Part shown: piece by piece, positions 19,851-28,659 of the stretch
Layout: each line of letters begins with the position of its first letter
Numbering within the stretch: position 1 is the first letter of the stretch
Origin: Pachyseris speciosa
Taxonomy: Eukaryota; Cnidaria; Anthozoa; Scleractinia; Pachyseridae
Length of the DNA stretch: 64,000 nucleotides
Assembly: GCA_016490735.1 (NCBI GenBank)
Contig: JAEMWC010000381.1
Coordinates: 332,501 to 396,500, forward strand
Direction: 5' to 3'
Notes under the pieces: generated by a model
The model's input: only the letters and a program-made list of their open reading frames with translations
What the model was told of the DNA's origin: nothing
The model's database searches: none
Program-made: the position numbers and the translations under genes

Positions 19851-20100
19851 CGTTTGGCACGGGCTTTAACCCCAAGTCCCAACTTCTCGCATTGCGAGCC
19901 AAAGCATGCCCCCATTGTCTCTCTTTCCACGGAACTGCATCCAACGCTTTCACCATTTTCCTGTCGGCCACATGTTTGCACTTTTTCTCGTCCGCACCAT
20001 GTTTTTTTGCCCAATGCCCACAACTTCTACGATCCACCTCGTGTTGCATCGCAATTGCATCCGTTGCACCCGACGGGGTTTGAAAGATTTGCCGAATCTC
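19819..20100 (-). pseudogene. Phospholipase A2-like protein of P1
   Basis: The frame at 20049-19819 contains MQHEVDRRSC, followed by KKCKHVADRKMVKALDAVPW and a C-terminal WGHALARN...LGLKP. The spacing matches the helix of parvovirus-type and Polinton PLA2 domains (HDxxY, then D-x-x-M-x-x-x-L). The catalytic His is kept, but the usual HD is HE and the Tyr is replaced, so catalysis is doubtful. The Ca-binding loop region lies upstream in a different frame. The homologue in P2 (54070-54384) keeps HDICYD. The likely role in a virus is membrane breach during entry. Confidence 0.55.
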
Positions 20101-20190
20101 TCCCGTTTCCGGAGCGTAGGCAAGCTGTTTGTGGAAGTGGTTGTACGGACCAGTGTAGTTGTGCTCCAGAAGAGTCCAGCCTTTCCTTGG

Positions 20191-20440
20191 TTAGGGAAGT
20201 TTTCCGATCAATGCGTGGACGTCTACACCCGAACCATAGTAGTTTTGCGCTGTCTTCTGGAGAACATCCAAGAATCCATGGTGGTTCGGCACAGCATTGG
20301 AAAAGGCCTTCAAAAACTTCGGGTCTGTTGTAAATTTCGGAACCAAGACTCCGTAACGAGTAAACCGCTGGTCGACAAAGTCTCCCAACCCCGAACCAAC
20401 AACCCCCTTTCCTTATCCCTTCCACTTGATCCAAGACCCA
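20191..20440 (-). pseudogene. Small P1 protein with glycine-rich start
   Basis: The - strand frame at 20388-20191 encodes DFVDQRFTRYGVLVPKF and QKTAQNYYGSGVDVHALIG, then a stop at 20191-20193. It has no ATG in frame; an ATG at about 20439 in the neighbouring frame (MGLGSSGRD) suggests a frameshift near 20400. It lies between the DUF5679-like gene and the PLA2-like gene. No family is recognised. Confidence 0.4.
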
Positions 20441-20445
20441 TAGCT

Positions 20446-21066
20446 TTACAAGCCACCTTTGTCCTTGTACTCTTTGTACTGCCGCTTGTATTCTGCCACC
20501 AAAGCGCGCCTCTCTTCTGGAGAAACAACTGGGCCTTTCAAAAGGGTTGGGTCGGATACAACACTCCACAACTTCTTGAAATCTACAAACGGGAAGGGAA
20601 TAGGAAGCCCGCGCTCGCCGAGATCGGGCCTGTCAGTCTTGTAACGTATGTTGGACCGGACCTTCGTGGAGAGCTGATTGAACGCTTCACTCCCAACCTT
20701 TCGAAGAACTGGCTTGCCTTTCTCCACAGCCCAATCAATCGCTTTTCTTTGAAGTTCGGGGTTTCTCATTGCCTCCGACGCATAATACCGATTCATTTCC
20801 ACTCCTTTCTTTGCGAGAAATGGAACCCCATGTTCCAAGAACAAATCCATTGCGGTTCCAGCAATATGTGTACCAATTCCAGCGCCCTCTGCAAGAGAGG
20901 GCCCCGCTAGTTTCCCAACTTCGGTAAGAAACGCGTTTTTGTTATCCCGCAGACCGCACATTTTGCTTTCAACCTTCTCCGCCCATTTTTTTGTTGCAAC
21001 CACTCTCTCCGACCCTTGGACATTCGGTGTCTTTTGTTTGTCTCTCACGCAATAGATGTCCACCAT
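20446..21066 (-). CDS. DUF5679-like zinc-finger/core protein of P1
   Basis: 206 residues, no break. The N-terminus (YCVRDKQKTPNVQGSE ... KMCGLRDNKNAF) resembles the DUF5679-type single zinc ribbon found in viruses, although two of the four expected cysteines are missing. The central part has FLEHGVPFLAKKGVEMNRYY and ASEAMRNPEL, then NQLSTKVRSNIRYKTD. The P2 homologue (54395-54889) shares these phrases almost word for word. The ATG overlaps the stop codon of the protease gene as TAATG, showing very tight packing. Function unknown; probably a virion core component. Confidence 0.75.
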   Translation of the reverse strand: MVDIYCVRDKQKTPNVQGSERVVATKKWAEKVESKMCGLRDNKNAFLTEVGKLAGPSLAEGAGIGTHIAGTAMDLFLEHGVPFLAKKGVEMNRYYASEAMRNPELQRKAIDWAVEKGKPVLRKVGSEAFNQLSTKVRSNIRYKTDRPDLGERGLPIPFPFVDFKKLWSVVSDPTLLKGPVVSPEERRALVAEYKRQYKEYKDKGGL

Positions 21067-21505
21067 TACACTATATGCTCAAAATAATTTTTCACAACTC
21101 TCTCGTTGTCGCGCACATTTCTTGAAAACATTTGGAGAATAACCCAATAACTTTTCCCTCTGTTGCGCTCGTTCAAGAACAAGAAACAATAGTAACCACA
21201 TCGCACACAGTCAAGCGCCTGTATTTGGTTGTTGTTGCGTAGAAAGGTTTTGTTCCCCGCTTTCCTCATTTTCTTTTCCCATTCTACTGGTGGGGGTTGC
21301 CCAAAAGGGTCCAAATACTCCACATCTTTCCCACGCCAGCAAGCGACCCATTGTGTTCCCAAACTGCCGAAGTCGCCCAAGTTGAAAATGCAGGGGGAAT
21401 GGTGCAGAGGTTTGGCTTCGTCTCGGGAGAAAATTCCTCGGATTGGGATCCCAAGATATTCACACCAATTGATCAGATCAATGTTCGAGAGCGGGATATT
21501 TCATT
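21066..21505 (-). pseudogene. Adenain-like cysteine protease of P1
   Basis: The frame from about 21500 shows LSNIDLINWCEYLGI and FSRDE, then GTQWVACWRGKDVEYLDPFG, NNNQIQ and VRCGYYCFLFLNERNRGKSY. Adenovirus-type proteases cleave capsid precursors and use His, Asp/Glu and Cys. Here the Cys (CGYYC) is present but the catalytic His of GTHW is Gln (GTQW). The presumed start region near 21505 is out of frame by one base in an A run. About 145 residues remain, slightly short of the usual 170-200. Both defects suggest an inactive enzyme. Confidence 0.75.
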
Positions 21506-21869
21506 TTTTTCTCCCAGTTTCTCCAACTGCCCAAATAGGCGGTGGGCGAAACCACAGAGGATTTATCTGCATTCCCCTTCCCTGCGGAGGAGGTGGTGGA
21601 AATCGAGGCAACGAGCGTCTCGAGCCGGAAGGCCCCACTTGCATTCCTTTCCCGTCAAGGCTCTTCACAAGGGACAAAGCAAGAGGAACTCCGATGGAAG
21701 CCAGCATCCCAAGAAACCCGCCATACTGCGCGGTTCCTCCCCCATCAACCATTCCTTTTCCAACCAAATGCCTTTCAATTGTTTTTTTCTGGTCTGGCGA
21801 CAACCTTCGTGTAAGTCGGTAAAGCTCCACTTCCCTTGGTCCGTATCCCTTTCTGAAAATCTTCTTCAA
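21501..21869 (-). CDS. Small glycine/proline-rich core protein of P1
   Basis: 122 residues. A basic start, a hydrophobic stretch (GGFLGMLASIGVPLALSLVK) and a Pro-rich tail (RFPPPPPQGRGMQINPLWF). P2 has the same combination at 55818-56181 (ILASIGIPLAIEAIRKLTGKG). Position directly upstream of the protease is conserved. A membrane-active or core peptide comparable to adenovirus pVI/pX is possible but not shown. Confidence 0.55.
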   Translation of the reverse strand: MKKIFRKGYGPREVELYRLTRRLSPDQKKTIERHLVGKGMVDGGGTAQYGGFLGMLASIGVPLALSLVKSLDGKGMQVGPSGSRRSLPRFPPPPPQGRGMQINPLWFRPPPIWAVGETGRKK

Positions 21870-22204
21870 GCTTTGTCCGCGGCGAAACTAAACCCCGCAG
21901 TTGCTAAAGTTTTTCCAACAGACTTTGCAATCAGTACAGTTAACGGCCGCGCCAAACTGAATAGCGTTGAAAAAAGGTTCCCACCACTCTGCGGCATCTT
22001 TTGTATCTGTGTTTGGGAAAGCTTGAGATCTGCGCAGCGTTTCTCGCTGGCGGCTTTCCGCATGCGTTTTATCTGGGTGCTCGTCAGAAGGAGGGAGTCA
22101 CTATGCTCGATTTGTTCGGGTTTAATCCGCAGAGTCGCAGCCGTTTGCGTGGTAACAGCCTTTTGCTTTTTCCCATCGGAGAGCGCAATTCGAAACGGAG
22201 AGAA
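21866..22204 (-). CDS. Minor core/capsid protein fused to capsid remnant
   Basis: The C-terminal 113 codons of the open frame that begins at 22843. The segment FRIALSDGKKQKAV, LLLTSTQIKRMRKA, LKLSQTQIQKM and QSGGNLFSTLFSLARPL aligns with P2's 56154-56666 (SNSQKQRLAKAI, MLTKTQIKKLAK, VKISKAQIRK, GGSLWSSLFSLGTRL). In P2 it is a free gene with its own ATG. In P1 it has lost its start and is joined in frame to the capsid N-terminus by a deletion. Confidence 0.65.
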   Translation of the reverse strand, partial: FSPFRIALSDGKKQKAVTTQTAATLRIKPEQIEHSDSLLLTSTQIKRMRKAASEKRCADLKLSQTQIQKMPQSGGNLFSTLFSLARPLTVLIAKSVGKTLATAGFSFAADKA

Positions 22205-22552
22205 TTCCAACAGTGTTTTGACGAATATTACCTTGTGAACACCAATTGCCTTGTAAAGTTTCTTTCCCGCGGACCGCACCGTCAAAGTCTTAATCAGCGA
22301 GAAAGAGCCGTTGACTGGGGCCCATTGTGTGTCGTTCGCAATGTCGGCCCCATCGGCAAGAACTTCGAAGCGGTACTCAACGAAGAAATAGGCGTTGTAC
22401 CAGTCGTGCACAACATCCCAGTCTCTCGAAAAGAACTTCAGCCCCTTCTTCGGCTGGTATTCAACATTTCCCGGGATCACGAGCGGCGTGTCGAGATTGA
22501 TCCGCTCGTAGTCCACGTTCTCAAGATTTTTAGGAGATCTGAACCAAGCCAT
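22200..22552 (-). pseudogene. Major capsid protein of P1, N-terminal remnant
   Basis: From the ATG at 22552 (MAWFRSPKNLENVDYERI) the frame carries DWYNAYFFVEYRFEVLADG and a GSFSLIKTLTVRSAG segment, matching the N-terminus of P2's capsid gene (DWYNARFNVDFIV, LADGADIA). Only about 118 residues remain compared with ~420 codons in P2. The rest of the double jelly roll is deleted and the frame passes directly into the next gene. Upstream it also runs in frame into 22843-22555 because no stop intervenes. Confidence 0.75.
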
Positions 22553-22554
22553 GG

Positions 22555-22843
22555 CGTATAAAACCAAAAACTGGCTAAAATGATTGGCTAAAATTTGGGT
22601 AAGCTTCCACATTGCATTTCCCCCTCGCTTTCCCAACAGTTGCCGAATTTTTTTGGCCCCTCTTTCTTCTATGTTCGGAGGGATCTCTTTGGGAGGTTTC
22701 TCTGGCAAAACCACTTCTTGTTTTGCGGGCTTCGGACAAGCATCCGTAAGCTCGTCGTGAATCACGCCTTTTCCTTTGTGCATGTATCGATACCACCTGG
22801 CCCGCGGGTCGAGGATTTTTATCCACTCTCTCGGGTTGTTCAT
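22555..22843 (-). CDS. Small basic protein upstream of capsid, P1
   Basis: About 97 residues from the ATG at 22843 (MNNPREWIKILDPRARWYR) with GKGVIHDELTD, a Pro/Glu-rich linker and a basic helical end. It occupies the position of P2's AT-hook protein (58093-58339, with GEGIVTDMI). It reads through into the capsid frame. Its role is unknown; DNA binding or core function is inferred from charge and position. Confidence 0.5.
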
Positions 22844-22871
22844 TTTGCCACAGTATACAACAAACAGAAAT

Positions 22872-23650
22872 TCAAACTGTGGCGGGAACCTCTCGAATCA
22901 CAAGAGCCAAAGCCACGTCTGCTCCGTTTAAATCCAGAATGTTGTTTCTCCCATCTGTGACGCGTATTCCAATCGAGTCGATCTGGTTTCCACCAACGGG
23001 GTGGAATTTGACGCGCCGGGGCTCCTTTGTGAAGGGATAACTGACTGGCAGGCCCACAGTGGAAACGCTGAACAAAACATCGTTCGCTACATCGTTCACC
23101 TTCCTTGTTATCAAGTCGCAGTGCAGAAAAACCCAATCCACACCCCTTGTTATGTTTGAAATTCTCTCTCCCCCGAAACTTGTCGCGCCTGTCAAAATCT
23201 TTTTGTCGAAGCCCAACAGTTCGGCGAACTTCCCGACAAAGAGGTCGAGCTCGTAGTCTTTGTCGACTTCAATCACAACTCGATAGATAGTCAAATCGAA
23301 GTACAGAAGTACAGACATTTCTTCTCCGTGGCAGAAGAGTCGACATACCCCGTGTGTGCCTGCAAATACGAGGCGAGGTTGGAGTAACCATACATCCCAT
23401 CTGGGAACGTCAAAGTTTTCCAATCTTCGCCCTTCTTTCTCCATTTCAGCTGGTTGTTGTTGTACTGCGCCGCCACATTGTGCCAAGAATAGGTCATTGT
23501 TATCAGCTCGTCCCGGGCGGCTTCGTAGTTCCGCGTTGAGTCGAGCTTGATCGGAGGCTGGAAATGCATCCGAAATTCGTGGGTTTTTTGGTCGTGCCAC
23601 TCCGGTTCCAGCATTGCGAGCCGGGAGTCAATCATCAGGTGGAGAATCAT
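22872..23650 (-). pseudogene. Penton-like minor capsid protein of P1
   Basis: Two frames cover the gene. The first (from ATG 23650) has HFQPPIKLD, ELITMTYSWHNVAAQYNNN and FPDGMYGYSNLASYL; the second (to 22872) has FAELLGFDKKIL, HCDLITRKVND, LPVSYPFTKEPRRVKF and a DLNGADVALALVI end. The frame changes near 23310. P2's gene at 58353-59136 shows the same order (MTYSWYNI, NGMYSYDD, KLIGFDSKLI, NCDLVTDS, DLNGIDW). Polinton minor capsid proteins of this type are single-jelly-roll pentons. The ATG overlaps the upstream stop as ATGA. Confidence 0.75.
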
Positions 23651-24436
23651 CTGATATAACTCCAATAAATTTTCTGAGCCTGCTCTTTTCTGAGAAATCT
23701 GCGTTGGACAAGTTTGGAAAGCAGCTGCTCGATGTCTTTCCGCAGCTTGGGAGAGGTGTTTCCTGCTTTCAGCGAGCCAAGCTTCACATACAAGGCGTTT
23801 ATCATTTCTTCAAAGTCATTCCCTATTCCACTTCCTTTCAGCTGTTCTTCTCCAGCAAAACCCGAATCCAAGAGAGATGGAGGTGGAGGCAACTTTTTTG
23901 TCCTCCGTCTTGTATCGCTTGAAGAAGTCTCGAGCAATGGTCTTTCTCTTCTTTGTTCCTTGATTCTCTCCACGATGTGTTTGAGCTCCCCTTATTTTCC
24001 GGTAAGGGTCATTCCCATATTTTGTATGCAGGGCTCTGGCTGTCCCCAAAGCCCTTGCTTCGTATATCCCCTCTTGCCATTTTTCTCTTTGTTCGGGGGT
24101 GAGATCTTCCAGCCGGGGAACTTCTTCCTCTCCATCATCTTCCTCTTCTTGTGTTGGTGAAGGAGGAGGTGTTTCTGCCTCCGGTTGAAAACCTTCCTGC
24201 CAGTCGAACGGATTGATTCGGTCGAACTCCTCCATTGCATAGTCTGGTCCCGCCTCCTTTTCTTCTGGCTCCAGTGTTTTTTCCAACCGTTTTGTCGGTT
24301 TGAGAACCCTCTCCGCCTCGATTTCCCCCATCGCCTTTGCAAGTTTGTCTCGTTTGAAAGCTTGCCGGATTTCGTCTTCTTGCGTCTCCAGCGCAGCTTC
24401 TGCCGCTGCTCGCTCTCGCCTTCTCTTCAAAGACAT
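23647..24436 (-). pseudogene. Scaffold-like acidic coiled-coil protein of P1
   Basis: The N-terminal part (24436-about 24000) is charged and helical with an acidic run (PTQEEEDDGEEEVPRL). The C-terminal part continues in a second frame (about 23990-23647) with KKLPPPPSLLDSGFAG and FEEMINALYVKLGSL ... KIYWSYIR. The latter aligns with the end of P2's 59143-59670. The composition suggests an assembly scaffold or core protein. The gene starts 28 bp from the divergent ATPase gene; the shared region contains a TATATA-like box. Confidence 0.55.
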
Positions 24437-24463
24437 CGTTTCTCACAGAAGGATATATGGAGA

Positions 24464-25066
24464 ATGAAAATTTGTAACTACGATCCCGGTGCAACGAAGA
24501 CAAATTGGCTACAAGGAGACTCGGCCATACCCGACGATATTTTCTGGATGCTGATCTGTGGCCCCAGCGGTTCCGGCAAGACAAACATCCTGCTGCACAT
24601 GCTGTACAAGCTGTTGGAGTTCGACAAGGTTTTTCTTTTCTCGAAGAACCTCCACCAGAAGAAGTACCAGGCTGTTCTGGACGATTTCGCTGAGAGAATT
24701 GACCCCAAGGTTGGTTACGAAGTAATCAAAGCGCATGCCGGCGACGATATTGTTCCGCTCGAGGAACTTCCGTCCGACAATCAGAAAATTGTTGTGTTCG
24801 ACGACTTGGCTTGTGAAAAGAACCAAAACGACATAATAAACTATTTTGTAAACGGCCGGCATCGCAACTGCGCCGTGATCTATCTCGCCCAGTCCTTTTT
24901 CAAAACTCCCAAAAACATCTACGACAAGTGCAGCCATTTCTGCATTTTTTCCTTCCTCCCAAGAGAAAACAGGCGTATCGCCGCCAATCTGTGGGTAGAT
25001 CCCGACCTGCTGGACCGCGCAACCGACAAAAAATTCTCATTCTCTTATTACGACAAACCGAGGTAA
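24464..25066 (+). CDS. Virion DNA-packaging ATPase of P1
   Basis: 200 residues from ATG 24464. The Walker A box is GPSGSGKT and Walker B is KIVVFDDLA, followed by NGRHRNCAVIYLAQSFF (sensor-type region) and HFCIFSFLPRENRRI. This is the A32/FtsK-HerA-type ATPase that pumps DNA into capsids of Polintons, virophages and NCLDVs. The earlier in-frame region lies over the opposite gene, so the ATG at 24464, just downstream of a tatatgg box, is chosen. The frame is intact, making it one of the few undamaged P1 genes. Confidence 0.88.
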   Translation: MKICNYDPGATKTNWLQGDSAIPDDIFWMLICGPSGSGKTNILLHMLYKLLEFDKVFLFSKNLHQKKYQAVLDDFAERIDPKVGYEVIKAHAGDDIVPLEELPSDNQKIVVFDDLACEKNQNDIINYFVNGRHRNCAVIYLAQSFFKTPKNIYDKCSHFCIFSFLPRENRRIAANLWVDPDLLDRATDKKFSFSYYDKPR

Positions 25067-25105
25067 GAAACAAAGAAAAATTTCGAAGAAAGTATATAGA
25101 AAGCC

Positions 25106-26960
25106 ATGGGGTGGTTGAACGAACTACTGGGACGTTTTTTCAGAAGAGCGGGGGAGGGAACACCCGGTCCTCCCGGCCCTCCTGGTCTTCGAGGCCAACA
25201 TGGACAGAAAGGGGATCCGGGCCCCGCTGGTGCAACCGGCGCGCAAGGTCCAACTGGCCCACATGGTCCGGCAGGTCCGACAAGAGGAGTGCGTGGGTTG
25301 CAAGGTCCGCCCGGTCCGCAAGGGTTGCAAGGTCCAGTGGGCCCGGCAGGTTCAGGCGATATGAAAAAAGATGGCAGCATCGCAATGACAGGCGATCTCG
25401 ACATGGGTGAGAACTTCATTCACATCTTGGGCTACCTAAAAGACATTCTGGATGCGGTCAACAAAAGTCATCTCGATTCGGAGGTCGCGCGGTGCCTCAA
25501 TATAGACGGAGTCAACCCCTCGTGGGTCGACCAGGATTGGGGCGGGCACTGGCTGTGCAACCTGAAAGATGTTGACACAAGCTCCCTGGGGGGACGCTGT
25601 TACCAAAAAGTATGTGGACACGGGGTTGCGAAACAAATTCGACACAATCGCGCAAACGGATTTGATGATTAACAACTATGCGGTCGTAGATCTTGCTCCC
25701 CGTCTCCGCTACAGACGCGGTGAACAAACGATATGTTGACGAGTATTTCGTGAAAAGAGATGGCTCGAATGCAATTTTTGGGGATCTGTCGATAGACAGC
25801 CACAAAATCAAAAATGTCGGGGCTCCAGCCGAGGACAAAGATGTTGCGAACAAAGTTTATGTGGACCAAGCTCCTTTTCTTCCACTTGCTGGCGGACAAA
25901 TGGCGGGCGGGATTGACATGCACAACAACCGAATCGTGAACGTGGAAGACCCCGCGAATCCGAGCGATAGTGTCAACAAAAAATTCGTCGATGCGGCCCA
26001 TTTGACTTTTTCCGGCCACCAACCAAACCCCTTCAAGTATCTGATGGATGATATCAATGAGTCTTCGAGTGAAAACAACATCAACGTTCTCAGAATTAAC
26101 CGCTTTTCTGAATCACCCCACCCAATCAACAAAAATGCATACCTTTTCACGTTGATCAAAGACACAGATGGCAGCAACCAGTACCGCTCGCGCATCAGGT
26201 TCGATCTCTTTTCGCTGCCCGTTGGGTACTACATATTTGTTGTCGAATACTTTCCTCCAGAGATGCGAAACGTCAGTGTGACCGCGAGCGCAACCACTTT
26301 GTCGATCAGGGGGCAAGCTTCGAAAACCCATCCAGCCGTCGGCTCGGCTGATGGTTATGTTAAAACACTGGTGCGATTTCACCGATGGCAAAGTTCGCCC
26401 CCCACCTTCATATTTCTCGATTTGCATGGAGAAACGACAAAGACTTCACCGGCGGGGAGAATGGTGGTGTACGGTGTGAACGGTTTCGTTTCGAACGTGC
26501 CTTCAACTGTGTTTGACCTGGTCTATGTGGTGAATGACGGAAAGATGGCTTTGCAAACTGACCTCGATTTGGGTGGAAGAGAAGTCAAAGATGGTCGCTG
26601 GACATTGTTCAAAGGGACTAGTGGTGGGATGGAAATGGGGGCCTCCCCTGATCTTAAGGACTTCCCCCTTTTCGGGGTAAAGTTGGGGTGACGAAATTGG
26701 GTGACGACATGAATTTGAATGGTTACCGATTGGTTGGAAAAGCGGGTGGTGGGTTGGAAATAGATGATGATGGTAGAACAAAAATTCATGGTGATTTGGA
26801 TCTGAACGGGCATGGGATTCACGAGGTTATTGATTTCCAAGGCGGACGAACCAGATTACTGAAAGATCTTGATTTGGGTGGGAAAAAGGTAATGAGTGGA
26901 AGCATTCCATTTTTTGAATATCGTAATGGTTCAATAAGATTTTTGGAGCCCTTTGCGTAA
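25106..26960 (+). pseudogene. Collagen-stalked fibre protein of P1
   Basis: Three frames in succession (25106-25672, 25693-26691, 26688-26960). A short N-terminal anchor ([12 protein letters not shown]) leads into about 20 Gly-x-y triplets rich in Pro (GPPGPPG, GPAGPT). Repeats of the form '[12 protein letters not shown]...DAVNK.YVD' follow. A ~165-residue beta-rich module starts at NPFKYLMDDINE and ends near VVYGVNGFVSNVPS. The C-terminal part has DLDLGG/DLNLNG repeats. The breaks fall in homopolymers at 25588-25593 (G6), 25698-25701 (C4) and 26685-26688 (G4). The likely role is a trimeric surface fibre. P2 has a larger homologue. Confidence 0.85.
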
Positions 26961-27102
26961 CCTGGTACAAAAATTGAGGTTGAAAGTGATGTTATTGACG
27001 GCGGCCGTGCACAAACAGATGAATATGTCTTTATCCTCCTTTCAAAATTGTAGGCGTCTTACACCGCTTTCAAAAAGATAACATGTGTAACCTTGTATTC
27101 CC

Positions 27103-27324
27103 TTGGTGGGGCGCTATCTCGTGAAATGGCTCTCAAAATCACTACTAACTACGGTTCTTCTCCTTCACCCAGATATGCGTTCTATACTGCGAGGAACCGG
27201 GGAAAAGAAAATAGACCTTGATTTAACAATCGATGAAAACTTAACGGAATATGTTGCTTTTTATTTGAAAGACTTTCTCAATGGAAACCCCAGGGTGAAA
27301 CTAAAAGCATCCTTCCGCGCATAA
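27103..27324 (+). CDS. Hypothetical frame downstream of the P1 fibre
   Basis: An open frame whose second half (LTIDENLTEYVAFYLKDFLN) looks protein-like. It is between the fibre and the next gene. No homologue is recognised and the frame may be chance. Confidence 0.2.
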   Translation: MVGRYLVKWLSKSLLTTVLLLHPDMRSILRGTGEKKIDLDLTIDENLTEYVAFYLKDFLNGNPRVKLKASFRA

Positions 27325-27349
27325 ACATATTTATTTTCTTGAATATACC

Positions 27350-27562
27350 ATGAAGAATCAACATATTGACAGCTTTCTTTGCACATACACCTGGTGTACC
27401 TGGTGCGACAAGTGTCGCCTGGTCTGCCCTTGCAAAAATCCCAAACCAAAGTGGCACGAACGGGAAAACTTCGCGCGGCCATGCTTTATTCACAGGGCTC
27501 TTCTTCTTCTTACGACACTGTCTTCTGAAATTTTTACAATGTATATATCATGCGGGTTCTGA
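27350..27562 (+). CDS. Possible cysteine-rich small protein
   Basis: The frame from ATG 27350 holds FLCTYTWCTWCDKCRLVCPC, giving several closely spaced cysteines, then a hydrophobic end. It could be a zinc-binding protein, but the opposite strand is also open here (27278-27493). Low certainty. Confidence 0.25.
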   Translation: MKNQHIDSFLCTYTWCTWCDKCRLVCPCKNPKPKWHERENFARPCFIHRALLLLTTLSSEIFTMYISCGF

Positions 27563-28068
27563 AAAGAAAACCTCGGTCTTCCCCTGTCAACATCTTCGAA
27601 TTCAACCACATCGATCCGTCCCTTCCGAAGGACACTATCGATATGTTGAAGCGACTCTTCGCTTTTTACCACAAGAAACGTTGGGGCTACGAAAAGCTTT
27701 TCCGAATGTTCCAGCGCAGAAACTTGCCTTGCAATGTGGTTGCCGGAAAGCTGTTTTGACTGGAGCTGTTGCTGGCGGGGTTACTCTTAATCCCGCTGTC
27801 ATTGCTGGGCTGACTGCTTTTGGTGCTGTTGTAAAAATTGTCGCGACGGAAAAAAAAATACGACAGAAAGGCCGAAAAGGCCAGCTTCGCGCGGGTGGAA
27901 TACAAGAAAATACTGGATGCTATCCGGTTCCATCTCCGGGGAGAACCTTTTGATGCAAAGGAGTTTCTCGACAAGCTGAAAATGATCGACGACTTCGTTT
28001 CCGACCACTGCATGGAAATTCCTGAGAAACTCTTCGTGAAGTACGCCGAACATTTCACTGCGAACTAA
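27550..28068 (+). pseudogene. Predicted membrane-interacting helical protein of P1
   Basis: It starts at ATG 27550 next to a tatatatc box. The N-terminal part (MRVLKRKPRSSPVNIFEFNH ... FAFYHKKRWGYEKLF) changes frame near 27720 into a Gly/Ala-rich hydrophobic segment (TGAVAGGVTLNPAVIAGL). It changes again at the A9 run 27850-27858 into a charged helical domain ending FVKYAEHFTAN. A hydrophobic glycine-rich segment followed by a lysine-rich helix is common to a set of Polinton accessory proteins. The role is not known. Confidence 0.5.
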
Positions 28069-28624
28069 CGACGTTCCACCACCTGTCGAACCTTTCTTCG
28101 CTTTTTGCCGTGTCTTTGGCTGGATTTTCTCGAAGGCTGGCGAGATCTTGGCAAGAATTTCTTTTTTTGCGCGGCCAAACTTCCTCCGAAACCACTTCGA
28201 AGTAGTCGTGGAAGAAACAAACGTAATTTACCGACCACTTGTTTGGTTCGGGGAAGTTCGCAAACTCGTGGATGACATTTCCCAAAAACTCCCACCGCGC
28301 CGTACCACACTCTCGGCCTCCAGGCAACGTGCGGGTGTTGACCGCGTTGAAAATGTTGTACCTTTCCAGAGTTTTGTGGATGTGGTTCCGGGAAATCACA
28401 GCTGGCAGCCAGCCTCTCTCTTCTCTGCGGGGATGGTGCACTGTGTCGAGCTTCTGCACCAATCCACATTTTCAGCAAACAAGTTCGAGATCTTTCCATC
28501 TTTCCACCATCTTCTTCCCACAATGCCATTCCCTTTTGGCCTCGTGTGCGGGTGGTTTTTGGGGGACAGCGAACGCCTGCCAAGCTTTTTGTTTCTCTTC
28601 TTCTTCAATCTCGATTCCAAACAT
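28055..28624 (-). pseudogene. Hypothetical P1 protein with in-frame stop
   Basis: From ATG 28624 (MFGIEIEEEEKQKAWQ) the frame runs to a TGA at about 28474-28472, then continues in the same frame to 28055 with GWLPAVISRNHIHKTLERYN, KWSVNYVCFFHDYFEVV and a basic end. Cys residues around the stop (VC-stop-KCG) suggest a CxxC site. The break is a base substitution. The gene is divergent from integrase with only ~35 bp between starts. No family is recognised. Confidence 0.5.
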
Positions 28625-28659
28625 TATTGGCTTTTTCTTTCGAATATATATTCAAATGA

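Noticed and set aside
20027..20910. Long + strand frame 19906-20910 and - strand frame 20027-20569
   Set aside because: They overlap the conserved DUF5679-like and PLA2-like genes in other frames and show no protein character.
21229..22561. Large + strand open frames opposite the P1 core and capsid genes
   Set aside because: They are shadows; the - strand frames match P2 homologues.
25124..25419. Pro/Gly-rich frames opposite the fibre gene
   Set aside because: These are antisense readings of collagen triplets.
27261..27493. - strand frames between the fibre and the helical protein
   Set aside because: They have no homologue or conserved motif and compete with + strand frames; undecided but not supported.
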